The position numbers were made by a program, and so were the translations under genes. The notes beneath the pieces are model-generated. The model was not told the DNA's origin and ran no database searches. It saw only the letters and a list, made by a program, of their open reading frames with translations. DNA of 16,909 nucleotides from Campylobacterota bacterium. GTDB lineage: Bacteria > Campylobacterota > Campylobacteria > Campylobacterales > Sulfurovaceae. Below, in pieces: positions 7,676 through 14,567 of the stretch. Within the stretch, counting starts at the first letter, position 1. Every line of letters begins with the position of its first letter. The stretch spans positions 1 through 16,909 of the forward strand of contig DRQB01000099.1 in NCBI GenBank assembly GCA_011330645.1, given 5' to 3'.

Positions 7676-8614
7676 ATGAGTAATAGTTTACAAGGGTTCG
7701 ATACAATGGCAGCAACATTTGCTGCAGATGTAGATCATGCGTTTTGGCTTAATTTTTGGATATCAATTATATTAGGATTGTCGGTAATAGTACCAATGTT
7801 TTATTTTGCATGGAAATATAGAGCAGATAAAGTCAAAGATGAAGAGATAAGTACGGCAACACATAATACAGTCTTAGAAATTGCATGGACATTGATTCCT
7901 ACTGCAATGCTTATGGTACTTTTTTATTATGGGTATTCTTCTATGAAGATACTTAGAACAATGCCAGCAGAGAGTGAAAGTATTGTTATAGATCTAGAAG
8001 GTAAAAAATGGTCTTGGAACCATACTTATGCCGCAAATAAAGCTGGATTTGTACATAAAAGTGCAGAGTTGTATGTTCCAAAAGGTAAAAATATTATCTT
8101 AAAAATGCATGCACCAATTAATGATGTAATCCATGCATACTTTGTACCTGCGTTTCGTATGAAAGAAGATGTGGTTCCTGGACGTGTAACGAAACAATGG
8201 TTTAACGCTGAAAAACTGGGAACTTATGATGTTGAGTGTGCAGAGTATTGTGGTACACGCCACTCATACATGCTTACAAAAATACATGTAATCCCAGAGG
8301 CAGAATATAACGCATGGTTTGAAGGTAATTCAAAAGTTGGACCAGGTGAAAAAGAGGTAGCGAAATCTAAAGGACATGAACTTTATGATATGAATGGATG
8401 TTCTGGATGTCACTCAATTGATTCAGATACAGTATTGGTTGGACCTGGTCTTAAAGGCATTGGTGCAAAACATGATGCACAATACTTAAAAGATGCGATA
8501 TTGACACCAAACAAAGATGTTCCAGAAGGCTTTACAGCAGGTATTATGCCACCATTTAATATGTCAGATGAAGATGTGTCAGCGCTTGTTGATTACATCA
8601 AAACAGGTAAGTAA
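7676..8614 (+). CDS. coxB: Cytochrome c oxidase subunit II with CuA and fused cytochrome c domain
   Basis: Takes electrons from soluble cytochrome c or upstream carriers and passes them to subunit I, on the periplasmic side. Two N-terminal helices (about 22-46 and 66-87) are followed by a cupredoxin domain. CuA ligands are complete: His153, Cys188, Cys192, His196 and Met199, with backbone ligand Glu190, in CAEYCGTRHSYM. Trp113 lies in the aromatic electron-entry patch (KKWSWNHTY). A C-terminal cytochrome c domain has CSGCH (Cys242, Cys245, His246) and the likely sixth ligand Met291 in GIMPPF. The fused heme c makes this a caa3-type enzyme. At 312 residues it is compact. AAGGAG supports the start. 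It lies after coxD, whereas canonical clusters usually place subunit II first. Its stop overlaps the ctaB ATG. Confidence 0.96.
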   Translation: MSNSLQGFDTMAATFAADVDHAFWLNFWISIILGLSVIVPMFYFAWKYRADKVKDEEISTATHNTVLEIAWTLIPTAMLMVLFYYGYSSMKILRTMPAESESIVIDLEGKKWSWNHTYAANKAGFVHKSAELYVPKGKNIILKMHAPINDVIHAYFVPAFRMKEDVVPGRVTKQWFNAEKLGTYDVECAEYCGTRHSYMLTKIHVIPEAEYNAWFEGNSKVGPGEKEVAKSKGHELYDMNGCSGCHSIDSDTVLVGPGLKGIGAKHDAQYLKDAILTPNKDVPEGFTAGIMPPFNMSDEDVSALVDYIKTGK

Positions 8615-9477
8615 TGGTAAAAGACTTTTTTATTGTTACAAAATTTGTCCTCTCTTTTGCGGTGAGTCTCTCCGCACTCTTTGCCTATGTTATGGCAAAG
8701 GGAGAGGTGGGATTAGATATGCTCTTGGCAACATTATCTGTACTTCTTGTCGCGATGGGTGTTTCAACACTTAATCAGGTACAAGAGTATAAATCTGATG
8801 CCAAAATGGAAAGAACGAAGAACCGTCCCATTGCTTCAGGTAGAATGACTCCCCAAATAGGACTTATTATCGGTATTGTATTAATAGTCTTGGCTATGAT
8901 ACTTATCTATAGTTTATTAGGTTTAACGGGTGTCAATATATTTATGTTTGCTTTTATATGGTACAACGCTATGTACACACCACTAAAGAAAAAATCTGCA
9001 TTGGCTGTAGTTCCTGGTGCCATTTTAGGTGTGATTCCTCCAGCAATTGGATGGCTAGTTGCAGGGCATACACTCTTAGAGTTAGAGTTTATTGCTTTAG
9101 CACTTTATTTTTTTATTTGGCAAGTGCCACATTTTTGGTTACTTGTCATGCTCTTTCATGGAGATTATAAAGATGGAGGTTATCCTACGGCTATGCGTCT
9201 TTTTGGACAGGCGAGTTTACAAAGACTCACTTTTGTATGGTTAATCTTTACTATTCAAGCAGGGATATTTTTGGTATGGGTCTATCAACCTTATACGCTA
9301 ACCGTTTTCTTAAGTGTCCTTATTGGTATCTGGGCATTTATTAGTGCTTTTGAACTCTTAAGTGATAAATTTGAACTGAAAAATGCACGTTCTGTATTTT
9401 GGAAGATTAATGCGGCATTTTTAGGTATTATTATTCTGTTAAGTATTGACGAATATATCAAACATCATATCGTATAA
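8614..9477 (+). CDS. ctaB: Protoheme IX farnesyltransferase (heme O synthase), UbiA family
   Basis: Predicted to transfer a farnesyl group to heme B, giving heme O, the precursor of heme A for the adjacent oxidase. It is an integral membrane protein of 287 residues with about eight to nine helices. The first prenyl-diphosphate motif is N54-QVQ-E58-YKS-D62, followed by AKMERTKNRPIASGR, which is typical of heme O synthases. The first Asp of the usual NxxxDxxxD is Glu here. YTPLKKKSALAVVPGAILGVIPPAIGW (residues 121-147) fits the family's YT...GxxPPxxGW block. DYKDGGYPTAMR (184-195) replaces the more usual DYxxAGIPMLP, so this is a somewhat divergent member. The ATG overlaps the coxB stop and a hairpin follows the gene. 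Another UbiA-type activity is possible but the neighbourhood argues for heme O. Confidence 0.88.
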   Translation: MVKDFFIVTKFVLSFAVSLSALFAYVMAKGEVGLDMLLATLSVLLVAMGVSTLNQVQEYKSDAKMERTKNRPIASGRMTPQIGLIIGIVLIVLAMILIYSLLGLTGVNIFMFAFIWYNAMYTPLKKKSALAVVPGAILGVIPPAIGWLVAGHTLLELEFIALALYFFIWQVPHFWLLVMLFHGDYKDGGYPTAMRLFGQASLQRLTFVWLIFTIQAGIFLVWVYQPYTLTVFLSVLIGIWAFISAFELLSDKFELKNARSVFWKINAAFLGIIILLSIDEYIKHHIV

Positions 9478-9490
9478 TCTATCTGTTATC

Positions 9491-9511
9491 CCAAAGCTTA
9501 GGCTTTGGTTT
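9491..9511 (+). terminator. Hairpin at the end of the caa3 cluster
   Basis: CCAAAGC (9491-9497) and GCTTTGG (9502-9508) form a perfect 7-bp stem with loop TTAG, followed by a short TTT. It starts 14 bases after the ctaB stop. The short T-run makes it a weak to moderate intrinsic terminator. Confidence 0.5.
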
Positions 9512-9557
9512 GACGTTCTATAATACATCCACTATTTTACATACTAAAGGATTTCTT

Positions 9558-10073
9558 TTGAAAGAAGAAACATTTTCACTTCAAACAATGTTGTCAACTC
9601 TCTATAAAATAAAAAATAATAAAGCAAAAAAAAGACTTATTTTTGATCAAGCACCTATAGGTGGGATTGGAAGCCAATGGGTGAAAGCTTTTTTTATCTC
9701 TTTACCTATTATTTTGTATATTGGTATTTTCAATCCCAAAATTTTTGCTATGTTAGGGATAGCACAAGCAATTATTTTTTATATCGTTTTTTTATCTATG
9801 ATTATGATTATGATTGCAGGATTGACATTTATTAACAACAATAAAGTGATGAGACAAATTGCACCATCATGGAACAAACTATTTCCTTCCGTTGAGTTAA
9901 CACAAGTACTCTCCTCTGGTACAACTCCTTATAAAGATTTTTTGAAATCTTACAATAGGCTACTCTCTATGGATTTGGATGATAAGGAATTGGAAACAAA
10001 AATGAAAGAAAATTTCCAACACATGCAGGAAGAAAATAAAGAAATCTATGAGATGATGACGAACAGAAGATAG
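9558..10073 (+). CDS. Unrecognised two-helix membrane protein
   Basis: I do not recognise this 171-residue protein. It has a basic N-terminal helix (KIKNNKAKKR, about 17-26), a QAPIGGIGSQW segment, two hydrophobic helices (about 42-58 and 66-92, the second rich in Ile and Met), and a polar, charged C-terminal region (about 95-171) with helical, possibly coiled-coil character (ELETKMKENFQHMQEENKEI). Both ends would probably lie in the cytoplasm. I chose TTG at 9558 because AAAGGA (9545-9550) sits 7 bases upstream. A TTG at 9510 in the same frame lies at the edge of the ctaB terminator hairpin and has no ribosome site. It sits alone between the two oxidase clusters, so an accessory role in respiration is possible but purely positional inference. 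Confidence 0.75.
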   Translation: MKEETFSLQTMLSTLYKIKNNKAKKRLIFDQAPIGGIGSQWVKAFFISLPIILYIGIFNPKIFAMLGIAQAIIFYIVFLSMIMIMIAGLTFINNNKVMRQIAPSWNKLFPSVELTQVLSSGTTPYKDFLKSYNRLLSMDLDDKELETKMKENFQHMQEENKEIYEMMTNRR

Positions 10074-10301
10074 ATAAATTAGGACTTTTTTTATCTTATA
10101 AAAATCAATATATTTGATTGATTAAATAAGAGACAAAAACTCCTTTATATGTCTAAAATAATTAATTTTTACGTCAACTGTAACCTTTTGAGTCAAATAA
10201 AACCATTCATTGTGTATTTAAGTATTTGTATAATCAAATAAGATTATAATTATTATTGAATGTTGTAATTTACAACATATAATTTACACAAGGGGGTATG
10301 C
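10074..10301 (+). promoter_or_regulatory. Promoter region of the cbb3 oxidase operon
   Basis: This 228-bp gap has no gene that I can support. It contains three TATAAT hexamers: 10229-10234, 10245-10250 and 10278-10283. The last has TTGAAT (10256-10261) 16 bases upstream as a fair -35, but would give a leader of only about 12 bases. The 10245 box would give a more ordinary leader of about 45 bases. A separate inverted repeat, AATCAA (10103-10108) / TTGATT (10114-10119), lies further upstream. The ccoN ribosome site is GGGGG at 10292-10296, 5 bases before the ATG. Confidence 0.55.
10260..10278. promoter_or_regulatory. Perfect 19-bp palindrome, candidate operator of ccoNOQP
   Basis: ATGTTGTAATTTACAACAT has two perfect 9-bp arms around a central T. 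It fills the spacer between the TTGAAT (10256-10261) and TATAAT (10278-10283) boxes, or sits just past the start site if the 10245 box is used. Either position suits a dimeric repressor or another regulator blocking transcription. It does not match the FNR consensus TTGAT-N4-ATCAA. The regulator is unknown. Confidence 0.6.
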
Positions 10302-11768
10302 ATGCAATCAAATGCAGCATTGGAATATGATTATTCTGTGGCAAAATTGTTTACTTATACAACAATTTTATTCGGAATTTTAGGTATGTTAATTGGTACG
10401 CTTATCGCAGCACAATTGGCTTTTCCTGAATTAAACTATTTTTTTGGAGAGTATGGGACTTTTTCTAGACTAAGACCTATGCACACAAATATTGTTATTT
10501 TTGGATTTACAGTTTCTGGAATCTTCGCTACATGGTACTATGTAGGACAAAGAGTTCTTAAGGTATCCATGTCAGAGTCAAAATTTTTGATGTTTATTGG
10601 TAAACTTCATTTTTGGCTTTACTTTTTTGGTGCACTTGTTGCGGTAACAACACTACTATTAGGGTATACACAATCGCATGAGTACGCTCAGTTTGTATGG
10701 CCAGTAGATATTGCTATCGTCGTTGTATGGGTTCTATGGGGTGTTTCTATCATGGGACTTGTAGGGATTAGACGTGAAAAAGCACTCTATATCTCTGTGT
10801 GGTACTATATTGCATGTTTCTTAGGTGTGGCTATGCTTTACCTTTTCAACAATATGCAAATACCAACATACTTCGCTACAGAAGGTTTAGGTAGTGTGCT
10901 GCACTCAGTTTCAATGTATTCAGGAACCAATGATGCACTTGTTCAATGGTGGTATGGTCATAATGCGGTTGCATTTGCCTTTACTGTGCCTATTATTGCA
11001 ATGAGTTATTACTTCCTTCCAAAAGAATCAGGTCAAGCGATTTATTCATATAAACTTTCTCTACTTTCTTTCTGGGGACTTATGTTTGTTTACCTATGGG
11101 CTGGTTCACACCACCTTTTATGGTCAACAGTACCTGACTGGATGCAGACAATGGGTTCAGCGTTCTCTGTAGTACTTATTTTACCTTCATGGGGTTCAGC
11201 GATTAACATGCTCCTTACAATGAAAGGTGAGTGGAACCAATTGACAGATAACCCATTGATTAAATTCATGGTACTTGCATCAACATTCTACATGCTATCA
11301 ACGATTGAAGGACCAATTCAAGCGGTGAAATCAGTCAATGCGATTGCGCACTTTACAGATTGGATTCCTGGACACGTTCATGATGGTGTACTTGGTTGGG
11401 TTGCCTTTATGATTATGGCTGGTATCATGCATATGGCACCACGTATGTTCAAAAGAGAACTTTACTCTAAAAAAATCATTGAAGCACAATTTTGGCTTCA
11501 AACAACAGCCGTTGTACTCTACTTTACATCTATGTGGATTGCAGGGATTACACAAGGTATGATGTGGAGAGCAGTGGATGAGTATGGTAACTTGATGTAC
11601 TCATTTATCGATACAGTAACTGTACTTCATCCATACTATGCGATCAGAGCACTTTCAGGGGTACTTTACCTAGCAGGGTTCATTATGTTCGCTTACAATA
11701 TTTACAAAACTATGACTGCAGGTAAAGAATTAACTTCAGAACCACAGTTTAGAACACCTATGGCATAA
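10302..11768 (+). CDS. ccoN: cbb3-type cytochrome c oxidase subunit I
   Basis: Catalytic subunit of the high-affinity C-type heme-copper oxidase in the inner membrane, reducing oxygen with low- and high-spin heme B. It has 488 residues and about 12 helices. Heme ligand His61 is in RPMHTNIVIFGF. CuB ligands are His220 (WWYGHNAVAF) plus His270 and His271 (WAGSHHLLW). His358 and His360 in IPGHVHDGVLGW bind the hemes. The helix VII tyrosine used for the His cross-link in cbb3 enzymes lies in the IYSYKLS stretch (248-250), and the conserved Glu336 is in STIEGPIQ. The ATG is preceded by GGGGG. It is the first gene of a compact ccoNOQP operon behind a palindromic operator candidate. All key residues are present. 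Confidence 0.98.
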   Translation: MQSNAALEYDYSVAKLFTYTTILFGILGMLIGTLIAAQLAFPELNYFFGEYGTFSRLRPMHTNIVIFGFTVSGIFATWYYVGQRVLKVSMSESKFLMFIGKLHFWLYFFGALVAVTTLLLGYTQSHEYAQFVWPVDIAIVVVWVLWGVSIMGLVGIRREKALYISVWYYIACFLGVAMLYLFNNMQIPTYFATEGLGSVLHSVSMYSGTNDALVQWWYGHNAVAFAFTVPIIAMSYYFLPKESGQAIYSYKLSLLSFWGLMFVYLWAGSHHLLWSTVPDWMQTMGSAFSVVLILPSWGSAINMLLTMKGEWNQLTDNPLIKFMVLASTFYMLSTIEGPIQAVKSVNAIAHFTDWIPGHVHDGVLGWVAFMIMAGIMHMAPRMFKRELYSKKIIEAQFWLQTTAVVLYFTSMWIAGITQGMMWRAVDEYGNLMYSFIDTVTVLHPYYAIRALSGVLYLAGFIMFAYNIYKTMTAGKELTSEPQFRTPMA

Positions 11769-11782
11769 GGGAGGTAGACATT

Positions 11783-12451
11783 ATGTTTTTTCATTGGTTA
11801 GAAAAAAATCCATTCTTCTTTGTTGCAGGAGTGTCGATTGTTATTTCATTTGCGGGATTGATTGAAATCGTTCCAAACTTTGCACAGGCGGCGCGTCCGC
11901 TTATAGATATGAAGCCACGTACTGTGCTTCAGCTTGCGGGTAAAGAAGTGTACATGAAAGATAACTGTATTGCGTGTCATTCACAAATGATTCGTCCATT
12001 TAAATCTGAGACGGATCGTTATGGTAACTACTCACTTTCTGGTGAGTATGCATATGACAGACCATTTTTATGGGGTTCTAAAAGAACAGGTCCAGACTTA
12101 CACCGTATTGGTAATTACCGTACAACAGACTGGCATGAAGCACATATGCTAAACCCGCCTAAAATTGTACCAGGTTCAATTATGCCAGCATATAAACATA
12201 TGTTTACAAATGTAGCAGATATTGAAACAGCATATGCTGAAGCAGTCACAGTTAAAAATGCTTTCCATACACCTTATGGTCCTGAGTTTAAAAGAACCAG
12301 AGAAGCATGGGATGCACATCGTCCAAAAGTCATAGAAGATGCGAAAAAAATCGCAGCAGATATGAAAGATGAAGGTGTGAAGAAAATGGTTGCAAATGGT
12401 CAAGTACCAGAAATTGTAGCATTGATTGCATATCTCAATAGCTTGAAATAA
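11783..12451 (+). CDS. ccoO: cbb3-type cytochrome c oxidase subunit II (monoheme)
   Basis: A membrane-anchored monoheme cytochrome c passing electrons from CcoP to CcoN on the periplasmic side. At 222 residues it has one N-terminal helix (about 10-30), then the heme site CIACH (Cys62, Cys65, His66), followed by SQMIRPF, a strong CcoO signature. Met134 in GSIMPAY is the likely sixth heme ligand. YAYDRPFLWGSKRTGPDLHRIG is also characteristic. An insertion rich in charged residues (about 155-205, including AWDAHRPKVIEDAKKIAADMKDEG) precedes the C-terminal helix. GGGAGGT 7 bases before the ATG is a strong ribosome site. It follows ccoN by 14 bases. Confidence 0.97.
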   Translation: MFFHWLEKNPFFFVAGVSIVISFAGLIEIVPNFAQAARPLIDMKPRTVLQLAGKEVYMKDNCIACHSQMIRPFKSETDRYGNYSLSGEYAYDRPFLWGSKRTGPDLHRIGNYRTTDWHEAHMLNPPKIVPGSIMPAYKHMFTNVADIETAYAEAVTVKNAFHTPYGPEFKRTREAWDAHRPKVIEDAKKIAADMKDEGVKKMVANGQVPEIVALIAYLNSLK

Positions 12452-12462
12452 GCAGGTAGAAG

Positions 12463-12678
12463 ATGGGTATAACAGAATTACAAGGGTATGCATCTTTCTT
12501 TATGACTATATTTTTGGTGATAATGTTATATTGGTACATCATATACCTATATAGAAGTGAAAAAAAAGGTGAGCGTGATTATGAAAAATATGGGAATATT
12601 GCACTTGATGATGAAATCACAAGTACACCTGTAGAAGATAAACCAGCGTCTCAAAGACACAAGGAGGAGAATAAATGA
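12463..12678 (+). CDS. ccoQ: cbb3 oxidase small subunit, CcoQ/FixQ family
   Basis: A 71-residue single-helix protein (helix about 9-30) with a polar cytoplasmic tail beginning YRSEKKGERDYEKYGNIALDD, which fits CcoQ by size, topology and location between ccoO and ccoP. CcoQ helps stabilise the assembled cbb3 complex and is not catalytic. The start follows the ccoO stop by 11 bases, with AGGT upstream. Its TGA overlaps the ccoP ATG (ATGA), so the two are translationally coupled. Sequence conservation in this family is low, so the name rests largely on context. Confidence 0.88.
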   Translation: MGITELQGYASFFMTIFLVIMLYWYIIYLYRSEKKGERDYEKYGNIALDDEITSTPVEDKPASQRHKEENK

Positions 12679-13565
12679 ATAGTTTAATGATAAAAGCATT
12701 GGGGTTTGCTGTTATTTTGGTATTGGCAACCATTTTTGTGGTGACAAAACTGAATATTGACATCTTCGCAGATTCAATCAATGCGATAACAATGGGTGGG
12801 GCAATTGCTATTGCTGTACTTACAGCAGCAGTTACGGTTAAGTATATTAATCAAATGAAAACAGACACAGCATCTGGGCATCTTTCAGAAGATAACTGGG
12901 ATGGTATTGGTGAGTATGAAAATGAACTTCCATCAGGATGGGCATATACATTCTTAGCTGTATTCTTATGGTCAATGTGGTATGGATTCTTTGGATACCC
13001 AGTGAATGCCTACTCTCAAATTGGTGAATACAACGAAGAAGTACTTGCATACAATGCAAAATTTGAAGCAACGCATAAAAATGCAGATGCAGCAACATTG
13101 AAAGAAATGGGTGAGTCTATCTTCTTGGTACAATGTTCTCAGTGTCATGGTGCAACAGGTGATGGACTTTCAGGTAGAGCACAAGACTTTACAGCAAGAA
13201 TGAGTAAAGAACAAGTGCTTTATACGATTAAGAATGGTTCAAACCAATTAGGTTATGCTATGGGTGCAATGCCTCCAATGATGGCACAAGGTAAAGATGC
13301 TGAAGATATTGCAGAGTATATCGCTGGTGGTATGAAGGGTACGCAGCCTGCATCATTTGCAGCATGTGCTTCTTGTCATGGTACAGATGGTAAAGGTAAC
13401 AATGGTATGGCACCTAACCTTGCAGCATATGACGGTACATTATTGTCACATGTGCTTGAGCATGGTAAAAAAGGTATGATAGGTAGAATGCCATCATTTA
13501 AAACACTGATTACACCAGTGCAAGAAAAAGCTTTGACTGCCTATGTGCAGACATTGTCAAACTAA
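12675..13565 (+). CDS. ccoP: cbb3-type cytochrome c oxidase subunit III (diheme)
   Basis: A diheme cytochrome c that receives electrons from soluble donors and passes them to CcoO. At 296 residues it has helices at about 5-25 and 38-57, a cytoplasmic loop with the CcoP-type DGIGEYENELP motif (76-86), and a third helix at about 89-107 leading to the periplasmic part. Two cytochrome c domains follow: CSQCH (Cys154, Cys157, His158) with likely ligand Met199 in GAMPPM, and CASCH (Cys231, Cys234, His235) with likely ligand Met272 in GRMPSF. The extra N-terminal helix is not found in every CcoP; short forms have one fewer. AAGGAGGAG within ccoQ supports the start. No heme site is lost. Confidence 0.97.
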   Translation: MNSLMIKALGFAVILVLATIFVVTKLNIDIFADSINAITMGGAIAIAVLTAAVTVKYINQMKTDTASGHLSEDNWDGIGEYENELPSGWAYTFLAVFLWSMWYGFFGYPVNAYSQIGEYNEEVLAYNAKFEATHKNADAATLKEMGESIFLVQCSQCHGATGDGLSGRAQDFTARMSKEQVLYTIKNGSNQLGYAMGAMPPMMAQGKDAEDIAEYIAGGMKGTQPASFAACASCHGTDGKGNNGMAPNLAAYDGTLLSHVLEHGKKGMIGRMPSFKTLITPVQEKALTAYVQTLSN

Positions 13566-13574
13566 GGAGTTCAC

Positions 13575-13805
13575 ATGGCAGAAAATACTAAAAGAAGTGT
13601 ATTCGGATTTCATGGATTATTTGGCTTTTTGATTTCAGTTGTGGGGTTACTTACTATCTGTGTAGGATTAATGCTTATGGTCATTGCGGTACAAAGAAAT
13701 GCACAGGTAAGACCTTATGATCCAGCACCTATTAGAGATGTACATAATCTCAAGATGATCTCTGTAGATAATAAAAACTTTGCGTTTCAAACAAAGGATA
13801 AATAA
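13575..13805 (+). CDS. DUF4006-type small membrane protein after ccoP
   Basis: A 76-residue protein with one long hydrophobic segment (about 13-40) opening GLFGFLISVVGLLTI, then a polar tail with QRNAQVRPYDPAPIRDV and NLKMISVDNK. This fits the DUF4006 family, which I recall as located after ccoP in Campylobacter species (Cj1486c region). Function is unknown; a role in cbb3 assembly or stability is inferred from position only. AAGGAG follows the ccoP stop and sets the start. Its stop codon overlaps the ATG of the next miniprotein. Confidence 0.78.
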   Translation: MAENTKRSVFGFHGLFGFLISVVGLLTICVGLMLMVIAVQRNAQVRPYDPAPIRDVHNLKMISVDNKNFAFQTKDK

Positions 13806-13906
13806 TGATTAGATATATGGATAAAATACTTTTTGCATGTTTGGCTTTTTCAGCAATAGCTGCAGTCTATTTGGCTCAAAGTGGCACACTTTTATACGTA
13901 GGTTAA
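13805..13906 (+). CDS. 33-residue single-helix membrane miniprotein
   Basis: A very short open frame, MIRYMDKILFACLAFSAIAA followed by a VYLAQSGTLLYVG end. It has a basic start and one hydrophobic helix (about 8-25), and would be a single-pass inner-membrane protein. Translation is supported by AAAGGA (13793-13798) six bases before the ATG, by the one-base overlap with the DUF4006 stop, and by its stop lying one base before the next ATG. An internal ATG at 13817 is an alternative start. A tiny gene sits at the equivalent place in Campylobacter as I recall it. Its role is unknown; a small subunit or assembly factor of the cbb3 complex is plausible. Confidence 0.65.
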   Translation: MIRYMDKILFACLAFSAIAAVYLAQSGTLLYVG

Positions 13907-13907
13907 A

Positions 13908-14567
13908 ATGATTAGAATACAAGTACGGGCAGGCCTCTATAAAGGGGTTTTTGCCATACTTGCTTTATGGATACTTCCACTATTACTCAATGCTCAAACA
14001 ACACACACACTTAGAAATGATTTATTAAAGTTAGAAGCAGTACAGCTCGTAGAAAATATGGGTCAAGAACTTCAAGATAAAACAGGCATTCATGAGTATG
14101 TGATAGCAACTAATGAGCATTTCCCTGAGAAATTTAATTTAGTATCGTATAGTAGACAGTATGAAGCAAAGCTAAGTAAACCATACGTATTGTTTATCTT
14201 TGCTCCTTACGCAAAGATAACCAAAAAATCTGATGCGCGTGGAAGGATAGGGATTATTCCTTCTTCTGAGACGATACGATCAATGTATAACTATGAGGAT
14301 GTACGAGATGCGGCTATTAATATAGTGGCACTGAAAGATAGTAATACAGAGGAAGATAAATATAATGTAGGTGTGTTACAAGCTTACTCTGAACTTGCTG
14401 ACAATATTGCAAAGGCTAAACATATTACATTAAAAACAACGATAAAAGATGAGATGAGTACCATCGTATTAATTTTACGACTATTGATTTATACAGGTTC
14501 TCTTTTGGTTTTATGGATGTTCTTTTTAAGACCACTTTATATGAGGATAAAAAATGGAAAAAAATAA
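13908..14567 (+). CDS. Periplasmic TPM-like domain protein with C-terminal anchor
   Basis: A 219-residue protein with an N-terminal signal-like helix (about 11-29, ending LLLNAQ) and a C-terminal helix (about 188-209) followed by a short basic tail, placing the middle in the periplasm. The central region (about 40-180) has the strand-helix pattern of TPM domains: a GIHEYVIATNEHFPE start, a PYVLFIFAPY strand where TPM proteins have their DNGVLL strand, GRIGIIPSS, and a closing helix VGVLQAYSELADNI. This comparison is by eye, so the family name is tentative. TPM proteins elsewhere assist assembly or repair of membrane complexes, which would suit an oxidase operon. The ribosome site is weak (AGG, 13900-13902). 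The end overlaps the FixH-like gene by 14 bases. Confidence 0.6.
   Translation: MIRIQVRAGLYKGVFAILALWILPLLLNAQTTHTLRNDLLKLEAVQLVENMGQELQDKTGIHEYVIATNEHFPEKFNLVSYSRQYEAKLSKPYVLFIFAPYAKITKKSDARGRIGIIPSSETIRSMYNYEDVRDAAINIVALKDSNTEEDKYNVGVLQAYSELADNIAKAKHITLKTTIKDEMSTIVLILRLLIYTGSLLVLWMFFLRPLYMRIKNGKK

Noticed and set aside
8517..8774. Open frame overlapping the end of coxB and start of ctaB
   Set aside because: It is out of frame with two well-supported genes and has no protein-family character.
9510..9557. Upstream TTG start for the unknown membrane protein
   Set aside because: It lies at the edge of the ctaB terminator hairpin and has no ribosome site; TTG at 9558 has AAAGGA at good spacing.
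10103..10119. Possible FNR site AATCAA-N5-TTGATT
   Set aside because: The half-sites are in the inverse orientation to the FNR consensus TTGAT-N4-ATCAA and the spacing differs.
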